From the NCBI RefSeq assembly GCF_000716545.1, contig NZ_JNWZ01000028.1, positions 1 to 64,000 of the forward strand: a DNA stretch of 64,000 bases. The letters run 5' to 3'. The notes under the pieces are model-generated. The model searched no databases, was not told the DNA's origin, and was given only the letters and a program-made list of their open reading frames with translations. Each line of letters starts with the position of its first letter. Positions within the stretch are counted from its first letter, which is position 1. Below, one piece after another: positions 16,176 to 24,396 of the stretch. Source of the stretch: Kitasatospora phosalacinea. GTDB lineage: Bacteria; Actinomycetota; Actinomycetes; Streptomycetales; Streptomycetaceae. Both the position numbers and the translations under genes were made by a program.

Positions 16176-16198
16176 TCCGCCCGCCGGCGTGAGAGACG

Positions 16199-16232
16199 CC
16201 GCCGCGCCCCGTCGGCGGACGGGGCGCGGCGG
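16199..16232. terminator. Perfect 15-bp hairpin
   Basis: CCGCCGCGCCCCGTC at 16199-16213 pairs perfectly with 16218-16232 across a 4-base loop. It lies between the convergent ends of the PRC-barrel gene (16175) and the AlkZ-like gene (16266), and can serve both strands. Confidence 0.8.
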
Positions 16233-16265
16233 TGCGTCGTGGTGCCGTCACCGTCCCCGGCCCGC

Positions 16266-17363
16266 CTACGGGTTGGCGGCCCCCCGGCCCGCGGGTGCGA
16301 ACACCACCCGCTGCCCGGGCCCGAGGAACGCCGCCAGCCGCTCGGCCTCCGCCGCCACCTGCTCGGCGGCGGCGTCCGGCAGCGGGCGGAACGGACCGAC
16401 CAGCAGCTCCGGGCCGCGGACCGCCCAGACGCCCGCGACGAAGCCGTCCAGCAGGAAGGTCGGCCGGACCCGGGCCGAGCCCGGCATCACCCGCGGGCGG
16501 TCGGGGTCGGCGAGCACCCGGGTGCGGTCCGCGTGCCCGAGCAGCAGGTTGTCGTACGCGGGCAGGAAGCGCACCGGGACGGGCCGGTCCAGGTCGGCGA
16601 GCACCGCGTCCGGCAGGTCGAACAGTTCGGTGCCCCGCTCGTCGCGGTGCACCCGCAGCCGGGGGCGCAGCTCCTCGAACACCGCCCGCATCCGGGTCAG
16701 TCCGGACCAGACCTGGAAGTCCCGCACCCCGGCCGGGCCGAACGCCGCCAGGTAGCGCAGCACCGCCGCGCCCGCCGACAGTTCGCCGGGCCGCTGCTCG
16801 GCGAGGGTCAGCGAGGTGTTGGCCCGGGTGCCCCAGCCGCCCCAGGCGGAGCTGTCCGGCCCGTGGACCACCGGCAGCCGCAGCTGCACCGCGGCCGCCA
16901 GCAGCCTCCCGTCCCGCCCCGGGTGGCGGGCGGCCAGCTCGGCGGCGAGGGCCTGCCGCGACAGCGGACGGCCGGTCAGCAACTCCCGCCCGGTGGCGGC
17001 CAGTTCGTCCAGGTCGAGCCCGTCCGTGGCGGGTGCGAAGTACCGGGACCGCGAGGTCCGGTCCAGCACCGGCTGGAGCAGCGGCCGCCAGCGGCCGAAG
17101 TCCGCCCCGCCGGAGAGGTGCTGGGTGCTGCGCAGCGAGGCCGAGCGCACCACCCGCCCGTCCGCGAGCGGCGCCGCCAACTCCTCGCGCCGGAAGCCCT
17201 CGATCCGGGCCCACAGCCCCAGGTAGGGCCAGTTCGGCTCCTGCCCCTGGAGCGCGATCAGCCGCTCCACCACCTCGGGCACGGACAGCCCCGTCCGTCC
17301 GGTCAGGAACTGCCGTTCGAGCAGCGTCCGGTTCAGGGTGCGGACGGACAGCACGTCGTTCAT
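16266..17363 (-). CDS. Winged-helix DNA-binding protein, AlkZ/YcaQ-like
   Basis: A 365-residue member of the HTH_42 (AlkZ/YcaQ-like) superfamily. Tandem winged helices make up most of the protein. Recognisable segments are TLLERQFLTGRTGLSVPEVV, RLIALQGQEPNWPYLGLWAR, VVRSASLRSTQHLSGGADFG and PAYDNLLLGHADRTRVL. AlkZ enzymes are monofunctional DNA glycosylases that use a QxQ/QxD motif, and the QGQ here may correspond. Streptomycete members act on crosslinked or alkylated DNA; many paralogues are uncharacterised. The start is ATG at 17361-17363. Confidence 0.88.
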   Translation of the reverse strand: MNDVLSVRTLNRTLLERQFLTGRTGLSVPEVVERLIALQGQEPNWPYLGLWARIEGFRREELAAPLADGRVVRSASLRSTQHLSGGADFGRWRPLLQPVLDRTSRSRYFAPATDGLDLDELAATGRELLTGRPLSRQALAAELAARHPGRDGRLLAAAVQLRLPVVHGPDSSAWGGWGTRANTSLTLAEQRPGELSAGAAVLRYLAAFGPAGVRDFQVWSGLTRMRAVFEELRPRLRVHRDERGTELFDLPDAVLADLDRPVPVRFLPAYDNLLLGHADRTRVLADPDRPRVMPGSARVRPTFLLDGFVAGVWAVRGPELLVGPFRPLPDAAAEQVAAEAERLAAFLGPGQRVVFAPAGRGAANP

Positions 17364-17566
17364 GCGGTGCGGGTTCTCCCGTCGGGTGGTGGACCTGCCG
17401 CCACGTTACGGGCCGAAGCGGTCACTTCCCGTCCGCAATTGCGGTGCCGGTGCGCAGGAGCGGGCCGCTCGTCGGGTGTGTCGGGCGGGCGGATCGATCT
17501 TCGACGGTCAGGATGGAGCTCCCCACGCCGCCCCGCCCCGCCCCGGGGCACCGCCGAGGAGCAGCC

Positions 17567-18529
17567 ATGGACGTATCCGCGGGCCTGTGGGCCGCCACCA
17601 TCGCGGCGCTGATCGCGCTGATCGTGGCCGACTTCTTCATCGGCGGCCGCAAGCCGCACGAGGTCTCCATCAAGGAGGCCGGCATCTGGACCACCGTGTG
17701 GGTGTTGCTGGCGGGCCTGTTCGGCGCCTTCGTGTGGGGGTACGGGGGGTCGAAGCCCGCGGTGGAGTTCTTCGCGGGCTACATCACCGAGAAGTCGCTG
17801 AGCATCGACAACCTGTTCGTGTTCATCCTGATCATGGGCAAGTTCGCGGTGCCGAGGATCTACCAGCAGTGGGTGCTGATGTTCGGCGTGATCGTCGCCC
17901 TGGTGCTGCGCGGCGTCTTCATCGCGGGCGGCGCCGCGCTGGTCGCCAAGTTCTCCTGGGTGTTCTACCTCTTCGGCGCGTTCCTGGTCTGGACGGCCGT
18001 CAAGCTGCTCAAGGAGGCCGGGCAGGACGAGACCGAGGAGGAGTTCGAGGAGGGGCGGCTGCTGCGGCTGGTCAAGAGGCACGTCCCGTCGACCGACGAG
18101 TACCACGGCACCAAGCTGTTCGTCCGGATCGACGGCAGGCGGCTGATGACGCCGATGACGACCGTGATGCTGGCCATCGGCACCACCGACGTGCTGTTCG
18201 CGCTGGACTCGATCCCGGCGATCTTCGGCCTGACCCAGGACGCGTACATCGTCTTCACCGCCAACGCCTTCGCGCTGATGGGGCTGCGCCAGCTGTACTT
18301 CCTGATCGGCGGCCTGCTGACCAGACTGGTCTACCTGTCCTACGGCCTGTCGGTGATCCTCGGCTTCATCGGCGTCAAGCTGATCCTGCACGCCCTGCAC
18401 GAGAGCGGCGTGCACGTGCCCGAGATCGGCATCGCGTTCTCGCTGGCCTTCATCGTGGTGGTGCTGGCGGTCACCACCGTCGCCAGCCTGCTGGCCTCCC
18501 GGAAGGCGAAGGACGCGGCCGGCGCCTGA
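17567..18529 (+). CDS. TerC-family integral membrane protein
   Basis: A 320-residue polytopic protein of the TerC/Alx family with about nine membrane segments. Conserved acidic membrane signatures are present: KSLSIDNLFVFILIMGKFAV near residue 75, and IGTTDVLFALDSIPAIFG near residue 205. TerC proteins are implicated in metal (Mn2+) export and tellurite resistance. The cytoplasmic loop (about 150-180) is strongly acidic (DETEEEFEEG). The start is ATG at 17567 after GAGGAG. It converges on the monooxygenase-fold gene with a 30-base gap. Confidence 0.94.
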   Translation: MDVSAGLWAATIAALIALIVADFFIGGRKPHEVSIKEAGIWTTVWVLLAGLFGAFVWGYGGSKPAVEFFAGYITEKSLSIDNLFVFILIMGKFAVPRIYQQWVLMFGVIVALVLRGVFIAGGAALVAKFSWVFYLFGAFLVWTAVKLLKEAGQDETEEEFEEGRLLRLVKRHVPSTDEYHGTKLFVRIDGRRLMTPMTTVMLAIGTTDVLFALDSIPAIFGLTQDAYIVFTANAFALMGLRQLYFLIGGLLTRLVYLSYGLSVILGFIGVKLILHALHESGVHVPEIGIAFSLAFIVVVLAVTTVASLLASRKAKDAAGA

Positions 18530-18559
18530 CGGCGGGTCGGGCGCCGGCCGCCGGCGGGC

Positions 18560-18886
18560 TCAGCCGCGCGGGCTGAGCTCCGCCATCGCGCTCCAACCGG
18601 TGCCGGGCACCTCGACGTTGACGATCTCCGGCGTCCGGGCGATGAAGTCGGGCATCCAGGCCATCGCGGTCTTGAAGTGCTCCGACTCGACGTGCCGGGC
18701 ACCGGCCTCGCCGTCCCGGAACGCCTCCAGCAGCACGTACTGGTGCGGGTCGTCGACGCTCCGGGACCACTCGAAGAAGACGTTCCCCTCCTCGGCCCGG
18801 GTCGCGGAGGTGAACTCCTCGACCCGCTCGATCCAGCTCGCGCCGTACTCGGGCCGGACGGTGAACTTCACGGCGATGAAGATCAC
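18560..18886 (-). CDS. Antibiotic biosynthesis monooxygenase-fold (ABM) protein
   Basis: A 108-residue dimeric alpha/beta-barrel-type protein: IFIAVKFTVRPEYGASWIER, EEFTSATRAEEGNVFFEWSR, then YVLLEAFRDGEAGARHVESE and HFKTAM. The pattern matches the ABM/YgiN-like quinol monooxygenase fold. The start is GTG at 18884-18886 with GAGGAG eight bases upstream. The family includes quinone-oxidising enzymes and stress proteins with no known substrate. Confidence 0.88.
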   Translation of the reverse strand: MIFIAVKFTVRPEYGASWIERVEEFTSATRAEEGNVFFEWSRSVDDPHQYVLLEAFRDGEAGARHVESEHFKTAMAWMPDFIARTPEIVNVEVPGTGWSAMAELSPRG

Positions 18887-19577
18887 GACTGCTGCTCCTC
18901 TGCGCTGGGTTCGCACACGCTCGCGTATGCCTTCACCTGCAACGATCGCAGACTTCACGGCCGCCGCGCGCCACCGGTGCCGCAGGTACGCCGCCGCGAC
19001 CTCCCGCAGCCGCCCGTGCAGGCCGTCGTACGCCCGGGCCCGGCCCGGCACGGACTTCGGCGGCTTGACGGCCATCGTGTAGTCGGTGTCGCAGACGTTC
19101 GCCGCCGGGGCCAGGCCGGGCCGCCGCCCTTGACCGGGTCGACCACCGCGGTGGTGCGCACCGCCGTCTCCACCGCCGTCCCGCACACCTCGCCCTCGCC
19201 CTGCCGGGCGTGCCCGTCGCCGATCGCCGGCAGGGCGCCGTCGCCGCCGGGCCGGGCGGTCGTCAGCGGCGCCCGGCCGCCGAAGGCGTGGGCCCGGTCC
19301 TCCGGGCCGGGGGAGGGGCGGACGATCTCGGGCGGGGTCACGGGGCCTCCTCCACGGGGGCGTCGGCCGGGGCGCACCCGGCGACGGACGGTTCGGGCTT
19401 GAGGCCGGTCGCGATCAGACCGGTCGGCACCAAGGCGCCGACCGGCAGCCGACCGGCAGCCGGCCGAAGCCGAGCCGCCGGCCCGCCTCGCCGCGCTCTG
19501 ACGCCGGGGCCGTGAGGTGCGGGGACGGGGGCGGGAGGGTGCGATGGGCGTCCGTCCGAGCCCCTACGATGAGCGGC
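18887..19577. other. 690-base gap holding a decayed gene
   Basis: Apart from the acetamidase-like remnant described at 18960-19377, this stretch holds no intact gene. A second coding-like patch in another frame (NVCDTDYTMAVKPPKSVPGR near 19050-19110) supports frameshift decay. The last 60 bases are the kinase promoter region. Confidence 0.5.
18960..19377 (-). pseudogene. Decayed acetamidase/formamidase-like gene
   Basis: In the frame read leftward from 19377, residues around LPAIGDGHARQGEGEVCGTA resemble the conserved core of acetamidase/formamidase enzymes (usually SxGDGHAxQGDGEVxGTA). Upstream, TPPEIVRPSPGPEDRAHAFG also looks coding. The match breaks near 19130 and more coding-like sequence continues in a different frame. 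The N-terminal half and C-terminus are missing. The assignment rests on one motif, so it is tentative. Confidence 0.5.
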
Positions 19578-21272
19578 ATGACGACAGCGGGGCCGGGCGG
19601 CCAACTGATCGACGGCCGCTTCGAGTTGGTGTCGCGGCTCGGCGGCGGCGGGATGGGGCTGGTCTGGCGGGCCAGGGACGCGCTGCTGGAGCGGGAGGTG
19701 GCGCTGAAGGAGGTGCGCCCGCCGGATCCGGCGGTGCTCGACGCCGATCCGGCGGCCGCGTACGAGCTGCGCGAGCGCGTCCTGCGGGAGGCTCGGGCGC
19801 TGGCCCGGTTGCAGCACCCCAACGTGGTGACCATCCACCACATCGTGGACAACGCCGAACTCGCCCACCCCTGGCTGGTGATGGAGCTGGTCTCCGGCGG
19901 CTCCCTGCACGACCGGATCCGCCGGGGGCCGCTCGCGCCGCAGGAGGCCGCCCGGATCGGCCGGGGGCTGCTCGCCGCGCTCACCGCCGCGCACGCGGCC
20001 GGGATCCAGCACCGGGACGTCAAGCCGGGCAACGTGCTGCTGCGCGCCGACGGTACCCCCGTCCTCACCGACTTCGGGATCGCCGCGCTCAGCGAGTCCA
20101 CCGGCCTGACCGCCACCGGCGCGCTGATCGGCTCGCCCGAGTACATCGCCCCCGAGCGGATCCGCGGCCAGGAGGGCGGCCCCGCCTCCGACCTGTGGTC
20201 GCTCGGCATGACGCTGTACGTCGCCGTCGAGGGGCACCACCCGCTGCGCCGGGCCAACAGCATCGCCACCCTCGCGGCCATCCTCGACCAGCCGCTGCCG
20301 CCGCCGGTCCGCTGCGGCGCGCTCGGGCCGACCCTGCTCGCGCTGCTCGCCCGCGACCCCGCCGAGCGGCCCGACGCGGCCCGGCTCGACCGGCTGCTCG
20401 CCGCCGCCGAGCAGGGCGTCGACGGCACCCTCGGCGGCAGCCCGGCCTTCTCGCCGACCGAGACCAACTCCCCGATCCCGTACAGCCGGACCGAGACCGA
20501 CGGCGTCCTGCCGCACGCCCCCACCGGGGCGGGCCGGCCGCCGCGGCCGCGCCGGCGCACCGGGCGGGTGTCGGCGGCGGTGGTGGCCGGGGCCGCGGTG
20601 CTCGGGCTGCTGGGCTGGACGCTCGGGTCGGAGCTGTTCGAAGGGAAGAAGGCCGACAACGGCCACGTCCCCCTCGCGAAGGTCACCGCCCCGGCGAGCA
20701 CCCCGGCCACCCCCGGGACGTCCGCCGGTGCCGGTGCCGGTGCGAGCGCAAGTACAGGTGCCAGTGCCAGTGCCAGTGCAGGTATAGGTGCCGCCGGACC
20801 CGCCGCCGGCCCCGGGGCGTCCGTCGACCCGGGTACCGGCCTGCTCACCGCCGAGGGCGCCCGCGGCCTGGTGGAGAAGATCCGCGCGGCCACCGGCAGC
20901 ACCACCGTCATCGACATGTCGATCTATCCGGAGTACGCCAACGCCCGGGTGCTGAAGAAGGACGACCCGACGCGCTACGACGACGTCAGCTACCGCAACG
21001 GCAAGCTCACCAGCCGGCCCGGCGGCACCGTCGTCCCGGGACAGGACCCCGCCGACCTGGCGAAGATCGACTGGAACCAGGTCCCGACCGTGATGGCCAC
21101 CGCCAGGGACCGGCTCGGCGTCCCGAACCCCGCGTCGAGCTACCTGCACGTCGACTACGGCTGGTTCGCCGACGAGATCACCCTGCGCTACTACGTCTCC
21201 GACGAGTACCACAGCGGTGGCTACCTCACCGCGGGCGCCACCGGGAAGGTCCTCCGGGTGGTGAAGTCCTGA
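19578..21272 (+). CDS. Membrane Ser/Thr protein kinase (PknB-like)
   Basis: A 564-residue Hanks-type kinase. The kinase domain (residues 10-275) has the glycine loop RLGGGGMGLVWRARD, the ATP-binding Lys in VALKEVRPP, the catalytic HRDVKPGNVLL, DFG (LTDFGIAAL), and the APE-like IAPERI. One membrane segment follows near residue 335 (AAVVAGAAVLGLLGWTLG). The extracellular part begins with an Ala/Ser/Gly/Thr micro-repeat and ends in a folded domain (IRAATGSTTVIDMSIYPEYA, and LHVDYGWFADEITLRYYV) that I do not recognise. ATGs at 19569 and 19578 are both possible starts; a TACGAT -10-like element at 19565-19570 suggests a leaderless start at 19578. Confidence 0.93.
   Translation: MTTAGPGGQLIDGRFELVSRLGGGGMGLVWRARDALLEREVALKEVRPPDPAVLDADPAAAYELRERVLREARALARLQHPNVVTIHHIVDNAELAHPWLVMELVSGGSLHDRIRRGPLAPQEAARIGRGLLAALTAAHAAGIQHRDVKPGNVLLRADGTPVLTDFGIAALSESTGLTATGALIGSPEYIAPERIRGQEGGPASDLWSLGMTLYVAVEGHHPLRRANSIATLAAILDQPLPPPVRCGALGPTLLALLARDPAERPDAARLDRLLAAAEQGVDGTLGGSPAFSPTETNSPIPYSRTETDGVLPHAPTGAGRPPRPRRRTGRVSAAVVAGAAVLGLLGWTLGSELFEGKKADNGHVPLAKVTAPASTPATPGTSAGAGAGASASTGASASASAGIGAAGPAAGPGASVDPGTGLLTAEGARGLVEKIRAATGSTTVIDMSIYPEYANARVLKKDDPTRYDDVSYRNGKLTSRPGGTVVPGQDPADLAKIDWNQVPTVMATARDRLGVPNPASSYLHVDYGWFADEITLRYYVSDEYHSGGYLTAGATGKVLRVVKS
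20729..20793. repeat. GGTGCC/AGTGCC hexamer repeat in the kinase gene
   Basis: Hexamers of the GGTGCC/AGTGCC type, with AGTACA and GGTATA variants, encode an Ala-Ser-Gly-Thr linker just outside the membrane. Codons such as ATA, ACA and AGT are rare in this genome, so local composition is visibly different. Confidence 0.8.
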
Positions 21273-21284
21273 CCGGCCGGAGCA

Positions 21285-21336
21285 CCGCGGCGGCCCCGCC
21301 CCCCCGCTGTCCGGGAAGGGGGCGGGGCCGCCGCGG
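21285..21336. terminator. Perfect 19-bp hairpin
   Basis: CCGCGGCGGCCCCGCCCCC (21285-21303) pairs perfectly with 21318-21336 across a 14-base loop. It sits between the convergent kinase and ABC substrate-binding protein genes and should act in both directions. Confidence 0.85.
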
Positions 21337-21346
21337 CGGGCGGGCG

Positions 21347-22402
21347 TCAGCCGGCGGCCTTGGTGACGAACTCGGTGGTGTACGTCCTGGCGAGGTCGAT
21401 GTCCGACTCCTTGCCCCGCACGTCCGGGTGGAAGGCGGCCAGCACGGCCAGCACGGTCTTCGGGCCGTCGGCGGGCATCACGCCGTCGGTGGTGAACATC
21501 GGCAGGGTGGCCTTGATCGCGGCCGCGTACTCGGCGGCGCCGCCCTGCGCGTAGTCGGCGGGCATCTGGGCGGCGATCTCCTCCGGGGTGTGGGTGTTCA
21601 TCCACTTCAGCGTCTTCACGAAGGCGTCGGCGAGCTTCTGCACGGTGTCCTTGTTGCCGTCCACCCACGAGGTGTTCATGTACAGCGAGGAGGACGGGTA
21701 CAGGCCGCCGAGCGCCGCCCGGGAGCCCTCGGGGGTACGCATGTCGTACAGCACGGTGCCGAGCTGCTTGGACAGGATGTTGGCCACCGTCGGGTCGGTG
21801 GTCATGCCGGCGTCGATCGAGCCCTGCTGGAGCGCGGCGATGAAGGTCTGGCCCGCGCCGACCGCGATCGGGCTGAACTCGCTGACGTCGACGCCGTTCT
21901 TGACCGCCAGGTACTTGGTGAGGAAGTCGGTGGAGGACCCGATGCTGGTGACGCCCAGCTTGCGGCCCTTGAAGTCCGCGCCGGACTTGATCGCGTCGGC
22001 CTGCTCGGCGGACACCACCTCCACTTCGCCGGGGGCCTGCGAGAACTGGACGACCGACTCGACGCTCTTGCCCTTGGCCTGGAGGTCGATGGTGTGGTCG
22101 TAGAAGCCGACGGCGCCCTGCACGTCGCCGGCCAGCAGCGCGGTGGTGGCGTTGACGCCGGCCGGCTCGCTCAGCAGCTCGACGTTGACCCCGGCGTCGG
22201 CGAAGTAGCCGAGCCGCTGGGTCAGCATGGCCGGCAGGTAGATGACCTTGTCCAGGCCGCCGACCATGATCTTGACGGTCGGCCCGTCGACCTTCTTCCC
22301 GGCGGGGGCGGCGCCGTTGTGGGACGTGGCGGCGTCGTTGGCACAGGCGGCCAGCGGCAGCAGGAGGACGGCGGCGAGGGCGGCGGCAGCGGTTCTGCGC
22401 AT
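21347..22402 (-). CDS. ABC transporter substrate-binding lipoprotein (NMT1/THI5-like)
   Basis: A 351-residue lipoprotein with a signal peptide and lipobox LAAC (Cys20). The mature part is a type II periplasmic-binding fold of the NMT1/THI5/SsuA class: IMVGGLDKVIYLPAMLTQRL near residue 45, NATTALLAGDVQGAVGFYDH, LGVTSIGSSTDFLTKYLAV, and MTTDPTVANIL. Relatives bind nitrate, sulfonates, taurine or thiamine-pyrimidine precursors; sequence alone does not separate these. It is the last gene of an ATPase-permease-binding-protein operon. Confidence 0.92.
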   Translation of the reverse strand: MRRTAAAALAAVLLLPLAACANDAATSHNGAAPAGKKVDGPTVKIMVGGLDKVIYLPAMLTQRLGYFADAGVNVELLSEPAGVNATTALLAGDVQGAVGFYDHTIDLQAKGKSVESVVQFSQAPGEVEVVSAEQADAIKSGADFKGRKLGVTSIGSSTDFLTKYLAVKNGVDVSEFSPIAVGAGQTFIAALQQGSIDAGMTTDPTVANILSKQLGTVLYDMRTPEGSRAALGGLYPSSSLYMNTSWVDGNKDTVQKLADAFVKTLKWMNTHTPEEIAAQMPADYAQGGAAEYAAAIKATLPMFTTDGVMPADGPKTVLAVLAAFHPDVRGKESDIDLARTYTTEFVTKAAG

Positions 22403-22442
22403 GGTGGGGGAGCCTCTCAGGGGCGGACGGGGCGGGGGAGGG

Positions 22443-23318
22443 TCAGCGGCCGTCGCCGGCGTCGGCCGGCTTCCAGCGGAACAGGCGCTTCTCGGCGAAG
22501 GTCAGCAGGCCCTCGGTGAACAGCGCGACCACGGCCAGGATGGTCATCGCGGCGTACACGCCCGCCGCGTTGAAGGTGCCCTGCGCGGCCGCGACCATCA
22601 GGCCCAGGCCCTTGGTGGCGCCGATGTACTCGCCGACGATCGCGCCGATCAGCGCGAAGCCGAAGCTGACGTGCAGGCTGGTGAAGATCCAGGTGGTGGC
22701 GGCCGGGACGACCACCTGCAGGGTGACCTTCCGGCTGTCCGCGCCCAGGATCCGGGCGTTGGCGACCAGGTTGCGGTCCACCTCGCGGGCGCCCTGGAAG
22801 GCGTTGAAGAACACCGGGAAGAACACCAGCACCACGGCCGAGGCGACCTTGGAGGCCGGGCCGAGGCCGAACCAGATCAGGAAGATCGGGGCCAGCACGA
22901 TCCGCGGGATCGCGTTCAGCACCTTGACGTACGGGCCGAACACGTCCGCCAGGAACCGGACCCGGCCCAGCGCGATGCCCAGCAGCACGCCGCCGACCAC
23001 GCCCAGCACCCAGCCGGTCAGCGCCTCGTACAGGGTGTAGCCGATCTGCTCGCCCAGCGAGCCCTGCGCGGTGCCGTGGGTGACCCACTGCCAGATCTGG
23101 GCCCAGATCCTCGACGGCTGGGAGAAGTTGAACGGATCGATCACCCCGGTGCGCGCGCACACCTCCCACAGGCCGAGGAAAGCGGCCAGCACGGCGGCCC
23201 GGGCCCCGTACACGCCCAACTTCCGATTGCGGGCCGCCCGTTCGCGCACCTCGGTGCGGGTGACGGCGGGGGTGGCGGGGGCGGCGGTCTCAAGCGGCAC
23301 GACCCGCTCCTCTCTCAC
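22443..23318 (-). CDS. ABC transporter permease (SsuC/TauC-like)
   Basis: A 291-residue permease with six membrane segments. The binding-protein-dependent transport signature (EAA loop) reads ARILGADSRKVTLQVVVPAA near residue 190, and IGAIVGEYIGATKGLGLMVA follows. The N-terminal 45 residues are cytoplasmic. The start is GTG at 23316-23318, inside the 3' end of the ATPase gene (29-base overlap), which implies translational coupling. It forms the membrane channel of the NMT1-type importer. Confidence 0.93.
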   Translation of the reverse strand: MREERVVPLETAAPATPAVTRTEVRERAARNRKLGVYGARAAVLAAFLGLWEVCARTGVIDPFNFSQPSRIWAQIWQWVTHGTAQGSLGEQIGYTLYEALTGWVLGVVGGVLLGIALGRVRFLADVFGPYVKVLNAIPRIVLAPIFLIWFGLGPASKVASAVVLVFFPVFFNAFQGAREVDRNLVANARILGADSRKVTLQVVVPAATTWIFTSLHVSFGFALIGAIVGEYIGATKGLGLMVAAAQGTFNAAGVYAAMTILAVVALFTEGLLTFAEKRLFRWKPADAGDGR

Positions 23319-24123
23319 GGGTGATCCGGACCTCTTCGCCGAGCGAGGCCCAGATCTCGCGGTACAGCTCGACGAAGCGCGGCTCCAGCCGGACGGCCTC
23401 CACGGTGCGCGGGCGTGGCAGGTCGACGGTGAAGACCTCCTTGACGGTGGCCGGCCCGGCCGTCATCACCACCACCCGGTCGGCCAGCGCGATCGCCTCG
23501 TCCAGGTCGTGCGTCACGAAGACCACGGACGAGCCGGTGCCCGCCCACAGTTCGAGCAGCTGGTCCGACATCAGCGCCCGGGTCTGCACGTCCAGCGCCG
23601 AGAACGGCTCGTCCATCAGCAGGATCCGCGGGTCGTTGACGAAGGTCTGGGCCAGGGCGACCCGCTTGCGCATGCCGCCGGAGAGCTGGTGCGGGTAGCG
23701 GTCCTCGAACGCCGACAGCCCCACCCGGGACAGCCAGTCGCGGGCCTTCTCCCGGGCCCGGTCGGCCGGCACCCCGCGGAACCTCGGCCCCGCCATCACG
23801 TTCGACAGCACCGTGCGCCACGGGAACACGGCGTCCTGCTGGAAGACGAAGCCGACGTGCCCGTTGATGCCGGACACCGGCTCCCCGTACACCCGCACCT
23901 CGCCCTCGGTGGGCTCCTCCAGGCCGCTGACCAGTGTCAGGGTGGTGGACTTGCCGCACCCCGTCGGGCCGACGACGGCGACGAACTCGCCCGGGGCGAC
24001 GGTCAGGTCGAGCTCCCGGACGGCGGTGTGCAGGGTGCCGGACGGCGTCCGGAAGCGTTTGGTCGCTCCGGTCAACTCGATCGCCGGGACGGCCCCGGCC
24101 TCGTGCGGGTCCACGTGAACCAC
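23290..24123 (-). CDS. ABC transporter ATP-binding protein (SsuB/TauB-like)
   Basis: A 277-residue ATPase. Walker A is VGPTGCGKSTTL near residue 50, the Q-loop lies in GFVFQQDAVFPWRTVL, the signature is HQLSGGMRKRVALAQTF, Walker B is ILLMDEPFSALD and the switch His is in VFVTHDLDEAIAL. This matches the nitrate/sulfonate/taurine subclass. The annotated start GTG (24121-24123) is only 3 bases from GGAGG, so the in-frame GTG at 24112-24114 is an alternative. It is the first gene of the importer operon and is divergent from the CitA/CitB-type two-component system. Confidence 0.94.
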   Translation of the reverse strand: MVHVDPHEAGAVPAIELTGATKRFRTPSGTLHTAVRELDLTVAPGEFVAVVGPTGCGKSTTLTLVSGLEEPTEGEVRVYGEPVSGINGHVGFVFQQDAVFPWRTVLSNVMAGPRFRGVPADRAREKARDWLSRVGLSAFEDRYPHQLSGGMRKRVALAQTFVNDPRILLMDEPFSALDVQTRALMSDQLLELWAGTGSSVVFVTHDLDEAIALADRVVVMTAGPATVKEVFTVDLPRPRTVEAVRLEPRFVELYREIWASLGEEVRITRERGAGRAA

Positions 24124-24213
24124 CTACCTCCTCGGCCGGCTCCCTCGCCGGCCCGCTGCTGTGGACCGGGACGCTACGAGGGGCGGCGGGTGCGGCGGGA
24201 GCCTTGCGGGCGT

Positions 24214-24268
24214 AACGCGGCTTTGCCGCGTTGAGGGCTGTTGTGCTCGTTTTGCTTCCGCTACAACA
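24214..24268. promoter_or_regulatory. AT-rich intergenic island with two inverted repeats
   Basis: Within the 273-base divergent region lie a perfect stem-loop AACGCGGC-TTT-GCCGCGTT (24214-24232) and TGTTGT-N18-ACAACA (24239-24268). The second encloses GTTTTGC and is markedly AT-rich for this genome. CitB/DcuR-type regulators commonly bind AT-rich direct or inverted sites, so this is the best candidate operator shared by the transporter operon and the kinase gene. No thiamine-pyrophosphate riboswitch signature was found here. Confidence 0.5.
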
Positions 24269-24396
24269 ACCGGGTCGGAACGGACCCGTGACGGCACCGG
24301 AACCGGGACGGGGCTGACAGAAACACGCCGGAAACATAGGGTGGCCCCTCACCCCGCACCCGACGGACGACCCCGCTGAGCAGGAAGGACACCGCG

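Noticed and set aside
19517..22519. A 1000-codon open frame on the plus strand over the kinase and the transporter binding protein
   Set aside because: Its translation is arginine/proline/glycine-rich with no domain. The kinase frame and the binding-protein frame on the other strand both show clear motifs.
24124..24396. A thiamine-pyrophosphate riboswitch upstream of the THI5-like importer
   Set aside because: No CUGAGA-type core or matching stems were found on the transporter strand; only a simple hairpin and an inverted repeat are visible.
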